A stretch of 64,000 nt of DNA from Sinomonas cyclohexanicum (GCF_020886775.1 NZ_AP024525.1:4154001-4218000), one strand, 5' to 3'. Shown: positions 1-9,785, counted from the stretch's first letter. Notes: generated from the sequence alone by a model not told the origin. A program made the numbers and translations.

Positions 1-3000
1 ACATGGGAAGTCGCAGTAACTGACCAAGCGCTCTATCGTTCGACAGTCGGTCGAGAACGAGGCGCGCGTGGTTGCTGGCAATGTCGGCGATCAGGGTTTC
101 GGTCTGCCATGTCCCGACCTTCAGGCGGGATAGGAGGTCGAGGACCGCCGAAGCCTGTTCCGAGGTCAGCTCCCGGCCCCAGTTCAGTCCGTGAAGGCCA
201 GCCGCCGCTCCGAGGATCCCCGAGATGGTGCCTTCGTCGGCCCCATGTTCGATGAGTGATCCCGAGACCGACACAGGGTCACTCATGAGTGGGAGCGCGG
301 CAAGGAACTCCTGCCGAACGCCTTCCGACCGGTCTGTTGTTCCTCGCATGACGACCTCAGCGTAGGGGCCGCCGCGCTCCGCCCACCCGTATATGCGTGC
401 GGCGCGAGCCACGGCCCGCCGCATGCCTTCCCTTTGGTTTTGCATCTCAATGAACAGTGATTCCAGGAAGACCTCGTCCCCGCTGCGTAGCCCTTCAAGG
501 AGCACCGGAACCCCTAGGTCGATCGGCCCGTCGGGCAGCTCGATGATTTCCTCGACGATACCGACGAGGTGAGCTGGACGGTGTGCCACAAGATGGGAGA
601 AGAGTTCCACAATCTGATTTGGGGGCATGGTAGGCGATGCCTCTGACATCAACAGCGCCTCGCGCAGCTCGCGGTCTACGCGCTGTACCCCCGCTTTTGG
701 ACTATTGCTCGGCGGCCAAATCGAGTCTGCAAGACGAGTCAGGCTCGCCTGAACGCGCAGAAGATGCTCCTGCCACCGGGAGTCGAAGTCATCGGTCTTC
801 GCATCCGGGTCAGTAGAGGACGCTGCCGAGATAGCTTTTCGAAGCTCCTCCAGCGGGGGCACGGTCTGGCCGCGCTGGGAAGCCGGTCCGGCAAGGGTTT
901 CGCCGCCGAGGAGATAGTCGCTCAGATCATCGTCCTCGAGCTGGTCCAGCCAGGTCAGCAGTGACAGCGCTGCGTGCCTCATCTCCGGCGAGGTGGCGTG
1001 CGCGGCCGGTATCTCGGCGGCGCGTCGGACCGCTCTGCGGACGACGGACTTGTGTGTGGATTCCGCGATGGTGCGCAGGGTCGCGATGGTTGCCAGATCG
1101 TCCTCGGACCACACAGTCCGGTGCTCGTCGTCCACCTGTGCGCCGACTAACCCGATGGGCTCGCTCACCGCTCCCTCGAGCAGCTTGAGGATCTCGGCGG
1201 TCAGCGGCAGGTTCTCGTCGCTTGCCGCTCCCAAGCACAGCTCCCTGATGGCGTCCCTGAGCGGGCGGGCCGATGCGGGATCAATTAGGTAAGACTTCAG
1301 CGAGAGCGCGTTGTGACCCATATCCGTCGTCGTCCCCTCCTTGGCAAGGAACGGCGCGACTGCGAACAACGGCGTGAGGGCATCGTCTGGTCGGGGCGGC
1401 TCGGCGAGCCATCGCGCGACGGCTGCGATGATCCGCAGCGGATAAGACCGGTCAGGGAGTCGTGCCAAATTGCAGAGCTGGTCGAGGATGACCCTGCACG
1501 GATGGTCGAGCGCCTTGTCGATGGCGCGTGGGTCTCCTCGGCCAAGGCTCCAGAGGGCATCGAGGACTTCCTCCAATACCTCTGGTTCGTTGGCGGCGCA
1601 GGCTCCATACGGAGCGGCCAGCCTGCGCTCCACGGCCGTGCGGTCAATCAGCCCCGATCCGAACATCGCGGCCCGATCGTCGTCGAGGGACCGGCCTGAG
1701 GGATTCTCGTCGGGTGGAAGCGCGTCGAGTACGTCCAGCCGGTGCTGGATTCGGCCCAGAATCCACACCGTCTTGGCGGGCTGGGTGAGCGGCAGCATGC
1801 CAAGGTGTCCGGCGAGGGCGTACAGGGTCCCGTAACCGCCCCGATCGATTACAGCCTCGAGCCCTGCCCAGACGGGGTTCATGACGCTTGGGCCTTTCAG
1901 CTGGGAAAGCCGCCACTCAAGACTGCCGATCGATGTCAGGAGATCCTCGCGAGCCACCTCTCCGAGTGCGTCCCAGAGGGTCGCGATGAAGCTCGTGGGG
2001 TTCCCCCCAATCACTGATGCCTGCTCTAGGACCTGGTCGGCGAACAGCTCAGGCCCAACTCTTGCCCTGCCACCCTGTTCAAGCAGCACACCGCGGTCCC
2101 GGAGCTGTGCGAGAAGCTCGAGGTAGTCCTCCAACTCGATCCCACCCATCTCCATGATGCCTGTGCGGATCTCCTTGTCGTTGAGATCAACCGCGCCGAG
2201 CGCTGATAGTGTGGCCAGCACCTTCTGGACGCGGCGGCGTTCGACCGCGTCGACGCCTTCCACGAGCACATCCTCATATCGGGCCATCACCTGTTGCCTC
2301 AGGCCGGCATTGACGGCCAGGTGTCCTGACAGCAGCCCGCGCCGGATCATGTTCAGCGTCAGAACTGCCATGAACGGTGCATCGCACGCCTGACGGACCA
2401 GAAGTTCGGTAAGCGGGTAGTCGATCGAGAGGCCGTCGGAAAGCGCCGTCACCAGACTGCGGCTCTCGCGCTCCCTGAGGGGCTCGACCGAAATGTGACG
2501 GATCTCGTCCTGGTTGAAGCCCCCTCGGAGCAGCCCGAAAAGGATTGATCGCGACTCCAATCCTCTGGCACCGAGCACGAGCTGGGTGTCCGGGTACTGC
2601 TTGGCATAGTTCAGGAGAGGTCCGAGGTCCCCGATGCGGTGTGCGTCGTCGACGACCACCACGGCGGGCGTCAACGGCAGTTCGCGCACTGCAGCCACGT
2701 CGGGGCTCTGGCCGGGAGAGAGCCAGAGCACCTGGATCTGAGGATTCGACTCCTGAAATGTATTCAAGCACTGGACCATGAGACGGGTCTTGCCGATACC
2801 GCCGACACCGCTGACAATTACGACCCTCGGCCAATCCTGCGTGCGGTCCAACGCGGAGGCCAGGGCTTCGGTTTCCTTGACCCGCCCGGCCGTTGGTCCG
2901 AGGTCATTCAGCAGATCGTCTGCGCTCCGACGACGGTCGGTCATGTCCTGGAGGCCGAGGAACGAGTCGTCTCCCGGAACTCGAAGGAAGTGGCGCCGAA

Positions 3001-3487
3001 ACGTCTCGCCCCACATCGCATCGAGCAGTCGCCTTTGCCTGTGTAGCGGAACGTCCTCCAGCATCTGGGTGAGGCCGCGCCGGTCGAGGATGTCCCAGCC
3101 TTCATGGGCCTTCACTGCGCGTCGAGCGGCGGAGGAAGCCTCGCCTGAATAGACGATGTAGTACTCATCCGCTACAAAGGTGCACTCAGCGACGAACGCA
3201 TGGACGTCAGCTTCACTCAGCTTGTCCAGTCGCTTGCACTGCCACGCGACCGCTGTGCCGTCGCTCCAGGTTCCCTCGAAGTCGATTCCGTGCTGCTTGT
3301 CGCCTCGACGGCCCCATCGTTGGACCCGCAGCACATGCCGGGCAGGCTCCGCCACGAACCGGTGCGCGTTAAGGAGATCCTCGGTGAAGTCCTCGAATCG
3401 ATCAGGCGATAGATTCCCGGTGGGCAGCAGATCCGCGTGACGCCCATCTGGGACCGGTGAGTCCGACGGCTCTGCTGGGATGTTCAC
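1..3487 (-). CDS. STAND NTPase with N-terminal PD-(D/E)XK nuclease domain, Avs-like (3' part missing)
   Basis: The frame is open from a GTG at 3487 to the left edge, so at least 1162 residues are present and the C-terminus lies outside the window. Residues 30-130 look like an Mrr/restriction-endonuclease fold: FEDF at 31-34, GIDF with D69, then QCK with K85, the D...QxK pattern of PD-(D/E)XK nucleases. A P-loop follows (GVGGIGKT, K233), then a Walker B strand AVVVVDDA around residue 275 and an LVLGARG segment, typical of STAND (NACHT/NB-ARC-like) ATPases. The rest is leucine-rich and helical, as expected for a sensor repeat region. In known antiviral STAND (Avs) proteins the C-terminal repeats bind a phage protein and the N-terminal nuclease is then activated. 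That role is inferred here from architecture only. The start has no strong ribosome site, so a slightly different start is possible. Other STAND regulators remain possible. Confidence 0.72.
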   Translation of the reverse strand, partial: MNIPAEPSDSPVPDGRHADLLPTGNLSPDRFEDFTEDLLNAHRFVAEPARHVLRVQRWGRRGDKQHGIDFEGTWSDGTAVAWQCKRLDKLSEADVHAFVAECTFVADEYYIVYSGEASSAARRAVKAHEGWDILDRRGLTQMLEDVPLHRQRRLLDAMWGETFRRHFLRVPGDDSFLGLQDMTDRRRSADDLLNDLGPTAGRVKETEALASALDRTQDWPRVVIVSGVGGIGKTRLMVQCLNTFQESNPQIQVLWLSPGQSPDVAAVRELPLTPAVVVVDDAHRIGDLGPLLNYAKQYPDTQLVLGARGLESRSILFGLLRGGFNQDEIRHISVEPLRERESRSLVTALSDGLSIDYPLTELLVRQACDAPFMAVLTLNMIRRGLLSGHLAVNAGLRQQVMARYEDVLVEGVDAVERRRVQKVLATLSALGAVDLNDKEIRTGIMEMGGIELEDYLELLAQLRDRGVLLEQGGRARVGPELFADQVLEQASVIGGNPTSFIATLWDALGEVAREDLLTSIGSLEWRLSQLKGPSVMNPVWAGLEAVIDRGGYGTLYALAGHLGMLPLTQPAKTVWILGRIQHRLDVLDALPPDENPSGRSLDDDRAAMFGSGLIDRTAVERRLAAPYGACAANEPEVLEEVLDALWSLGRGDPRAIDKALDHPCRVILDQLCNLARLPDRSYPLRIIAAVARWLAEPPRPDDALTPLFAVAPFLAKEGTTTDMGHNALSLKSYLIDPASARPLRDAIRELCLGAASDENLPLTAEILKLLEGAVSEPIGLVGAQVDDEHRTVWSEDDLATIATLRTIAESTHKSVVRRAVRRAAEIPAAHATSPEMRHAALSLLTWLDQLEDDDLSDYLLGGETLAGPASQRGQTVPPLEELRKAISAASSTDPDAKTDDFDSRWQEHLLRVQASLTRLADSIWPPSNSPKAGVQRVDRELREALLMSEASPTMPPNQIVELFSHLVAHRPAHLVGIVEEIIELPDGPIDLGVPVLLEGLRSGDEVFLESLFIEMQNQREGMRRAVARAARIYGWAERGGPYAEVVMRGTTDRSEGVRQEFLAALPLMSDPVSVSGSLIEHGADEGTISGILGAAAGLHGLNWGRELTSEQASAVLDLLSRLKVGTWQTETLIADIASNHARLVLDRLSNDRALGQLLRLPM

Positions 3488-4032
3488 AGCGCTATTCTGC
3501 CGCGCCAGGCGCTTACAAGCCCGGAAGACTCTAGATGTCGATCCCCTGAAACCGAGCGCAGCGACGCTGGCAGCCTCGGCCCAAAAGCCGCCCCCCCCGG
3601 AGCGTCGGGGGAACCTTGGCGTCATATCAACGGTTCCTTTAACTGGAAGACGCCGCCCCGCTTGGACCCCTCCCTCAACCGCGGAAGACTTCCTTGGAAG
3701 ATCAAGGAAGTCCTTGGCCCCACTTGTCCCAGCAACGTGTCTCACTCCGCCATTCTCGGAAATCGACCCAAATGTGCCTCTGACGGGACAACTGGCGGAG
3801 GGACCGCGTTCAGGTTCTGCTCCCTGCGCGACGGCATCACCACCGACCTGAGCGCCGGACGGGCGGCCACGAGGTCACGGCCAGCGATCCAAAGGTCGCG
3901 AGCGCCGACGAGCTCAAGGCCCTGGTGTCGGCCCGGTGCACGGTCTACCGACGCCTCAGATTCGACTACAGATGACGCTTACGCGCCGTTCCGGAGTCTG
4001 AGAATTCCGCTGTCGCCCGCGATACTGCTTCG
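3488..4032. other. 545-bp intergenic stretch, nothing recognised
   Basis: Gene-free gap between the divergent STAND gene and the UDG-like gene. Open frames exist on both strands but show no recognisable motif or ribosome site. Both promoters must lie here; I could not identify them with confidence. Confidence 0.5.
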
Positions 4033-4653
4033 GTGACCTCACTGCTTGACAAGATGGCCCCTTGGGAGCTGACTGCCTCTTGGGCTGTATGGCCGCGGTC
4101 CGAGAGGTACTCCCGGACCAGCGACATATCCTTCCCGAGCGGGGACCTTGCCGGTGTCCTCCATGCCCGCTCGATCGTTCTCGGGCTGAACCCCGGCGAG
4201 TCTGCTGTCGAGCGCACGCCGTGGCAGAACTTCCACACCGGCCCGCGGCATAACGACCATTTCCTGGCGGAGGCATTCCGCGACACCCCGCATTGGGGTG
4301 CCTACATGACGGATCTACTCACCCAGGTGAACTCGAAGTCGAAGACACTCGACCTCAGTGAGGAGATCATCGTCCGCGATGTTGGGGTGCTTGCCGAGCA
4401 GTTGCTGGTCCTCGAGGTGGATGACCCGATCTTCATTCTCATTGGCGCCCGGACCGCTTGGGCCTTCAAGCAGCATCAGTCAGCCCTCGCTGAGGCACTC
4501 GGTCTGGCCACGGTTCGCTCGGCCAAGGTGCCGCATTACTCGGCTGCGAACGGACGAATGCACAGGAACCGCCCGGACGAATACCGACGGATCGTTCTCA
4601 GCGCGCTCGACGGTGCGGCCGACTGTGGCAGGCGAGATCCATCCAGGTCATAG
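4033..4653 (+). CDS. uracil-DNA-glycosylase-superfamily-like protein
   Basis: A 206-aa soluble protein read from a GTG; no good ribosome site is visible, and ATG 4054 is an alternative. A strand ends in IVLGLNPG (residues 48-55), resembling the GINPG motif A of MUG-type uracil-DNA glycosylases and of DUF1643-like relatives. A conserved-looking block with GAYMTDLL and a late HYS (in VPHYSAANGR) could be the second active-site loop. The family would act on damaged or modified bases, but the substrate cannot be told. It is isolated, about 110 bp before the DUF5655 gene on the same strand, in a defence-like neighbourhood. The fold assignment is motif based and moderate; the function is unassigned. 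Confidence 0.5.
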   Translation: MTSLLDKMAPWELTASWAVWPRSERYSRTSDISFPSGDLAGVLHARSIVLGLNPGESAVERTPWQNFHTGPRHNDHFLAEAFRDTPHWGAYMTDLLTQVNSKSKTLDLSEEIIVRDVGVLAEQLLVLEVDDPIFILIGARTAWAFKQHQSALAEALGLATVRSAKVPHYSAANGRMHRNRPDEYRRIVLSALDGAADCGRRDPSRS

Positions 4654-4766
4654 CGCTCCAGCGCGCACGGTCCCGCGGCGGTTGCCCGGGATTCTTCTTC
4701 TGTGGTTCCTCGCCCGTCATCGCGCTGATTCGCCAGCAGGGGGTCGCTGATGAAAGAGTCAGCCCT

Positions 4767-5708
4767 GTGTCCGACCTCAAACTCTTTCGCATTGACGGCG
4801 GCAGGGCGACAGAGCTCGCGTCGCGGACCGTGGCCCTGGAACGCAATCTCCAGACCCTCATAGAGGAGAACATGGAGACCACCTTCGGGGTGCGTTTCCT
4901 AGCCAGCGAATACACCACGGGCAAAGTCCACCGGGGCCGGATAGATTCCCTGGGCCTGGACGAGAACGGCTCACCGGTCATCTTCGAGTACAAGCGCACG
5001 ACCAACGAGAACGTCATCAACCAAGGACTGTTCTACCTGGACTGGCTGATGGACCACAGGGGCGAGTTCCAGATCCTCGTGTCAGCAAAGCTCGGAGCGG
5101 ACGCCGCTACGGGCATCGACTGGTCCGCGCCCCGCCTGATCTGCGTCGCGAACGACTTCACCCGCTACGACGAATACGCGGTCCGGCAGATCGACCGCAA
5201 CGTCGAGCTCGTCCGGTACCGGGACTTCGGCTCCGAGCTGCTCGCCATCGAGTTGGTCACCTCCGTCTCGACCGAGACGACAGCCGTGACGCCGAAGATG
5301 CCCGACGGCACCCCGGCCGCCGCCCCAGAGGCGGGAAAGAAGGCATCCCGACCGAAGACAGTCGCCGAGCTGCTGGCTCAGGCGGGCACCGGGCTTGCGG
5401 CGCTCTACGACAAGTTCGAAACGTTCGCCCTCTCCCTTGGCGATGACGTGGTGAAGAATGAACGGGCCCGGTACTTCGCATTCCGCCGGCTGAAGAACTT
5501 CGCCTGCGTGGAAGTGCATCCAGCCTCACGGAACCTTCTTATCTACCTCAAGCTGGACCCGGCGACCGTCGTGCTGCAGGAGGGCTTCCTCCGGGACGTG
5601 CGCAGCATCGGGCATTACGGCACCGGTGACCTGGAGCTGCGGGTCACCGATGACTCCGAGTGGACGCTCGTGGAGGACCTCACCCGGCGGGCCTACACGG
5701 CAAACTAG
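4767..5708 (+). CDS. DUF5655-type protein with PD-(D/E)XK nuclease-like N-terminus
   Basis: A 313-aa protein starting at a GTG. Residues 45-80 hold a nuclease-like core: E48, RID with D60, then the strand VIFEYKR with E74 and K76, matching D...ExK. The helix NVINQGLFYLDWL follows, as in NucS/RecB-like nucleases. A Pro/Ala linker near residues 175-200 leads to a C-terminal domain (about 205-310) of the DUF5655 type, which ends in a winged, RNA/DNA-binding-looking fold. Such proteins are often labelled predicted transport protein, although the sequence has no membrane segment. The natural substrate is unknown. Neighbours (STAND nuclease, OLD-like ATPase) make a nucleic-acid role plausible, but this is inference. 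Confidence 0.65.
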   Translation: MSDLKLFRIDGGRATELASRTVALERNLQTLIEENMETTFGVRFLASEYTTGKVHRGRIDSLGLDENGSPVIFEYKRTTNENVINQGLFYLDWLMDHRGEFQILVSAKLGADAATGIDWSAPRLICVANDFTRYDEYAVRQIDRNVELVRYRDFGSELLAIELVTSVSTETTAVTPKMPDGTPAAAPEAGKKASRPKTVAELLAQAGTGLAALYDKFETFALSLGDDVVKNERARYFAFRRLKNFACVEVHPASRNLLIYLKLDPATVVLQEGFLRDVRSIGHYGTGDLELRVTDDSEWTLVEDLTRRAYTAN

Positions 5709-5897
5709 CGCCCCGACCCGTCACCACGGCCTTCATCCAGCGATCTGATCGGCCGCCCGATCCCGTGAGCCCGGTGCATCCACTCGCCTCGGAGAAATGC
5801 CGAGCAGGTGTGCCCGATCCTCGCGTGCCACCGGGGAATCTGCTGCGGGGATGCCGTCAGGTGCTGACACGGGACCCGCATCGAATGAGGGGAACGC

Positions 5898-6404
5898 GTG
5901 AGCATTTCGAACAAGACCACCAAGGCTGCGGCCGCCGCAGCCGCCGTACTCGTCTTCTGCGTCCTCGTGGCCACGGCCACGGGCAACATCGGAGTTGGAG
6001 TCGCCGGGGTAGTGCTCGCCGCCGGCATTCTGGTGATTCCCACCCTGAGCACAAAGGAGCAGGACACAGCCGCCCCACGGCCGGCGCAGCCGGTCGGCGT
6101 CACCGCCGACGGGCGGCCCGTGTACGCACTGGTCGGCCGGACCCCCGACGGGAGCCCGGTCTACGCGAACGAAATCGTCCCCGGAAGCGCCCCTGCCCCC
6201 CAATCTGGCCGAACCAACACGATGGCCGTTCTGGCCCTGGTGTTCGGCCTGATCATCGGCATCCTGGGGATCGTGTTCGGCCACATCGCTCTGGCGCAGA
6301 TCGACCGCACCGGCGAACGGGGCAAGGGCATGGCTACCGCCGGCCTCGTCCTCGGGTACCTATGGCTCGCCGTGGTCGCCCTCTTCTACCTCGCCAGGGC
6401 CTGA
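5898..6404 (+). CDS. DUF4190 domain membrane protein
   Basis: A 168-aa integral membrane protein read from a GTG. Two hydrophobic helices sit at about residues 8-50. A proline-rich stretch follows, with a twice-repeated GxPVYA-type motif (GRPVYALV, GSPVYANE, residues 74-95). The C-terminal DUF4190 region (about 108-166) has two helices around GHIALAQI and ends AGLVLGYLWLAVVALFYLARA-like. DUF4190 proteins are common actinobacterial membrane proteins of unknown role. It stands alone, 189 bp after the DUF5655 gene. Confidence 0.7.
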   Translation: MSISNKTTKAAAAAAAVLVFCVLVATATGNIGVGVAGVVLAAGILVIPTLSTKEQDTAAPRPAQPVGVTADGRPVYALVGRTPDGSPVYANEIVPGSAPAPQSGRTNTMAVLALVFGLIIGILGIVFGHIALAQIDRTGERGKGMATAGLVLGYLWLAVVALFYLARA

Positions 6405-6691
6405 CCCGCCCCGTTGTCCGGCAAAGGGGCAGGATGACGCGCGCCCCCTTCCCCGCTGGTATCCAGCAGAGCTGCCCGCCCTGCCCCTCAGCGGGTCTGG
6501 GGGCCCGTACCGGTTGGTACATCCCTCTGCGTTATCCACCAACTTAGGCCCCGGACCTCGTCCCGATCGCAGAGTCGGAGAGAGCTCGAACTGATCAGCG
6601 ATCACTTCCCGGATCTCACGTGAGCGGAGTTTCGAACCGCTGCTCAGACGGGCGAGTACCGGTCGCATCAGCATCTGGAAATCCGGTGCGC
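6405..6691. other. intergenic stretch, no gene seen
   Basis: Gap of 287 bp between the convergent DUF4190 gene and the interrupted OLD-like gene. No convincing coding frame or clear terminator was seen. Confidence 0.4.
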
Positions 6692-8065
6692 TCACCAGCT
6701 GAACCGGGCCATGCTTTGGAGCGTGAGCCCGATGTCCTGGATCTCGCGGATCTCGGAAGCAGCCTGAGCAGCATGCAAGATGGTCTCCGGCGTGAAGTGG
6801 GCGCCGTGATTCTTCCTGAGCCAGTCCTTGAAGTCCAATCGGCCGGCGGGGGCCCCGTGCCGTTTGTATGCTTCGTACGCTCGCTCGAGTTCTTGCCAAG
6901 GCACGGGCGTGGTCATGAAGCATGCCTCAGGCAGGTACACGACGATGTCTCGCCCTGTGAGGCCGTGGACGTGGATCCGGTCGAGCTTCGCCGTCTCGAG
7001 GGCAGCCTGGCCCAGTTCTTGGAGCCACTTCACTTCACCGCCTCCGGGAACCTGTTTCAGTTTGTCCAGCGCACGTCGGGCGTCCTTAGAGCTGCCCGCT
7101 TCGGCGTGCCTTCGGGCCTCGTCCCAGATGGGCTGGATGCGCTCCATGGGAAGCCCGTCAAGGACAATCAAGAACGTGGCTTCGGTTGCTGTGAAGAGAA
7201 ACTTCGCCTCGGCGACGGACCTGAGGCCCTTCGCTCCACGAAGAGCCAGGATCTGCGCTGATGCCTTGCCCAGATCGTCAGCGAGCAGATGGCCTAGGAC
7301 GATCTCGTCGTGTTGGCCTTCGACCAGGACGAACACCCGTGTCAGCTGGAGGACATCACCGACGGTGAGGCCGAGTTGATGACTGATCTGCGACAGGGTC
7401 CCTGTGACCGCTGAATCGATGCGGTGCACCGTGGTGGGGCTACCCAGGAGTCGGGTTGTCTTCAGGATCTCTGAGTTCGACCGCAAGTCGAGGAAAGCAG
7501 GAGAATGTGATGCGGTGAGCACCGTGAGGCCGGGGTCCTTCGCGCAAAGCCTGCTCAGAGCACTTGGAAGGTCCTTCTCTCTGAGCCTGTGAAGACCCCG
7601 CTCGGGCTCATCGATCAGGAGCACTCTCGGCTTGTTGTGGTCGTCCACCCCGGCCAGAGCCCACTGAACCGCAGCAACCGCCCACCTCTGCTCTGCAGTC
7701 GAAAGACCGCTCAGCGTAAAGGACTCCTCTCCCTCGGCAGGGTGCGCGGTGGTCACCTTCCACTCCGGTGTCTGGCCGACAAACCAGGCCTTCGGGGCCT
7801 TCAAGTCCATTGACAGGCGGTAGTGCGGGTAGCCCATGAGGGAGAAGAACTCGTTCGCTCGGGCCTCGATCTCCTGCACCTGCCCGTTGAATGCAGGATC
7901 GAACTCGACCGCTTCGTCAACCACGTTGATGAAGCTCTTCGTACCTGAAGCCATGTCGATCAACGTCTGGCCGGTGGTCTCGCCGATCTGACGAGCTGAC
8001 ACCCCATCTGTGATCACTTCGACAGGGCCAACCGCCAGCCGTCCCATCGAAAACTGAGGGACCGG
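6692..8065 (-). pseudogene. OLD-like ATPase/TOPRIM protein, C-terminal half (gene split by IS1380)
   Basis: These 457 codons are the 3' part of a gene whose 5' part is at 9782-10459. They carry the second half of an ABC-type ATPase site: signature-like LSTAEQRWAV, Walker B with VLLIDEPERGLH, and the H-loop LTASHSPAFLD. A TOPRIM-like region follows: VFVLVEGQHDEI with the metal-binding Glu, then FLIVLDGLP. That order (ATPase then TOPRIM) is the OLD nuclease family, whose members (P2 OLD, GajA) act in phage exclusion. Without the Walker A half this piece cannot be a complete ATPase. As it stands, an open frame continues upstream into the IS to 8173, adding foreign residues. Confidence 0.8.
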
Positions 8066-8069
8066 CCAG
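8066..8069. repeat. left copy of IS1380 target duplication (CCAG)
   Basis: CCAG here recurs at 9782-9785; the shared flank can be read as up to six bases, GGCCAG. Removing the IS and one copy restores the frame across a Trp codon of the OLD-like gene, giving LNFWPVPQF. Confidence 0.75.
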
Positions 8070-8122
8070 CTTCTAGCCTCGGGCTTTCGTGTGGTGAGGC
8101 CGGCGGGAGCGCTCTGAACGCC

Positions 8123-8194
8123 GAAAGGTGCCTCTGATCTGGGAAAATGCTGTTGTCTACGCAGCGTTCCCATCAGATCAAGGAGGCACCTTTC
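8123..8194 (+). promoter_or_regulatory. hairpin over the IS1380 transposase ribosome site
   Basis: The arms GAAAGGTGCCT (8123-8133) and AGGCACCTTTC (8184-8194) pair perfectly over 11 bp, with further pairing of TCTGATCTGGGAA with TTCCCATCAGATCA inside. The Shine-Dalgarno AAGGAGG (8180-8186) overlaps the right arm, and GTG 8197 follows at once. Transcripts entering from outside could fold and hide the start, a known IS strategy. The function is inferred from the structure. Confidence 0.55.
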
Positions 8195-8196
8195 TG

Positions 8197-9592
8197 GTGC
8201 AGAAGTCTACCTGTCCCTTTCCTGCCGTGCTCGTGGACGGCAACGGTGCCGGAGTCGTCTCCCAGGCCGGCGGGATCGTCCTGACCGAGACGGTGCGCGC
8301 CACGGGGCTGGCAGCGGGCCTCTCGTCGGCGCTGGCGCCGTGGCGGAGGCCGCTGGCGCGTCATGATCCGGGCAAGGTCATCGCGGACCTGGCCCTGTCG
8401 CTGGCGATGGGCGGGGACTGCCTGGCGGACGTGGACCGGCTCCGGACACAGCCGGAGGTCTACGGGCCGGTCGCGTCGGACCCGACGGTCAGCCGCCTGA
8501 TGAAGGCGCTCTCGGGTCAGCAGCCGGCGAAGGCGCTCAAGGCAGTCAACACCGCGCGCGCCGCGGCCCGTGCCCATGCCTGGGCCCTGGCCGGGGAGCA
8601 CTGCCCGGCCCATGGAGCCACGGCGCGGGAGCCGCTCGTGGTCGACCTGGACGCGACTCTGGTCACCGCGCATTCGGAGAAGGAGCACGCGGCCCCGACG
8701 TGGAAGAAGGGCTACGGCTTCCACCCGCTCACGGCGTTCGTCGACCACGGCGCCGCCGGGACCGGGGAGCCCCTGGCAGTGCTGCTGCGCCCGGGGAACG
8801 CGGGCTCGAACACCGCCGCGGACCACGTCGCTGTCACGAAGGACGCCCTGGCGCAGCTGCCCCGCGGGTTCCGGTCCGGGCGCAGGGTCCTCATCCGCAC
8901 CGACTCGGCCGGCGGGACCAAGGAGTTCCTGCACTGGCTCACCGGGCCACGGCGCAACCTCTCGTATTCAGTGGGCTTCCCGATCACGGCGCAGCTGGCC
9001 GAGGCCCTGCCCCGCATCCCCGAGGCGGCCTGGGCCCGTGCGTACAACGCCGACGGGCACGAGCGCGACGGGGCCTGGGTCGCCGAGGTCACCGGAATGC
9101 TGGACCTGTCCGGCTGGCCTGAGGGCATGCGGGTCATCGTCCGGCGGGAGGTCCCGCATGTCGGCGCGCAGCTGCGCATCACCGACCTGGACGGGATGCG
9201 CTACACGGCCTTCGCCACCAACCAGGACCGCGGTCAGCTCGCCGACCTCGAGGTCCGGCACCGGCTGCGGGCACGGTGCGAGGACCGCATCCGGGCCGCC
9301 AAGGACACCGGACTGTCCAACCTGCCCCTGCATTCCTTCCACGCGAACGCCCTCTGGTGCCACCTCGTCATGCTCGCCGCGGAGATCACCGCATGGGCAC
9401 AGATGCTCGCCCTCCACGACGCCCCCCGCGCGCAGGTGGGAGCCCAAACGGCTCCGTGCCAGGATCTTCGAGACCGCCGCAAGGATCAGCACCCACGCCC
9501 GCCGCACCGTCATGCGCCTGGCCGCGGCCGCGCCGGAGACGCCCCTGATCCTCACAGCACTGGGCCGCCTCGCGCGTCTCGCACCGCCGTAG
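8197..9592 (+). CDS. IS1380-family transposase, frameshifted near the C-terminus
   Basis: The start is GTG 8197 because AAGGAGG lies 10 bases upstream and the protein then begins like IS1380 transposases (ADGxGVVSHAG-like: VDGNGAGVVSQAGG). The DDE-type core is visible: VVDLDATL, then RTDSAGGTK, then the late block ADLEVRHR...KDTGLSNLP typical of the family. At the run of six C (9422-9427) the frame slips. Dropping one C gives ARRWEPKRLRARIFE and a family-like ending at the TAG 9590-9592, while the sequence as written continues in a foreign frame to 9735. So either a real disabling mutation, a sequencing error, or a slippage site. The catalytic core is upstream of the shift. Confidence 0.85.
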
Positions 9593-9781
9593 CCACCGAG
9601 CGCAGGCCCAGCAGCGACGAGACAGGAACAGCACCAGCCGTGCCGGCAGTGGAACCGCACCGACCACCCGCCACGGTCAGCGGGAAGAACTGTCGCACCC
9701 CCATGCCACAATCCACACCGTCAGGCCGACGGTAAGCCCTGACACCCAGCCAACCAGCCCCGCTGAAAGATCGAGGCTAGG

Positions 9782-9785
9782 CCAG
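9782..9785. repeat. right copy of IS1380 target duplication (CCAG)
   Basis: Matches 8066-8069 across the IS; see that entry for the frame argument. Confidence 0.75.

Larger units (their letters stand above)
8070..9781 (+). mobile_element. IS1380-family insertion sequence
   Basis: A 1.71-kb element inserted in the OLD-like gene. Its ends carry an imperfect inverted repeat: left CTAGCCTCGGGCTTTC, and on the opposite strand from the right end CTAGCCTCGATCTTTC. A 4-bp duplication (CCAG) flanks it, as is usual for this family. IS length plus one duplication is a multiple of three, matching the restored host frame. It holds one transposase gene with a 5' hairpin. The exact first and last bases are uncertain by one or two because the left end has two extra bases before the repeat. 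Confidence 0.8.

Noticed and set aside
3480-4036. Small plus-strand frames between the STAND and UDG-like genes
   Set aside because: No ribosome sites, no motifs, mixed composition; left as intergenic.
8090-9745. Direct similarity between GTGAGGCCGGCGG (left) and GTCAGGCCGACGG (right) considered as the IS1380 target duplication
   Set aside because: The match is imperfect and lies inside the element; the CCAG copies with inverted CTAGCCTCG ends restore the host frame and fit better.
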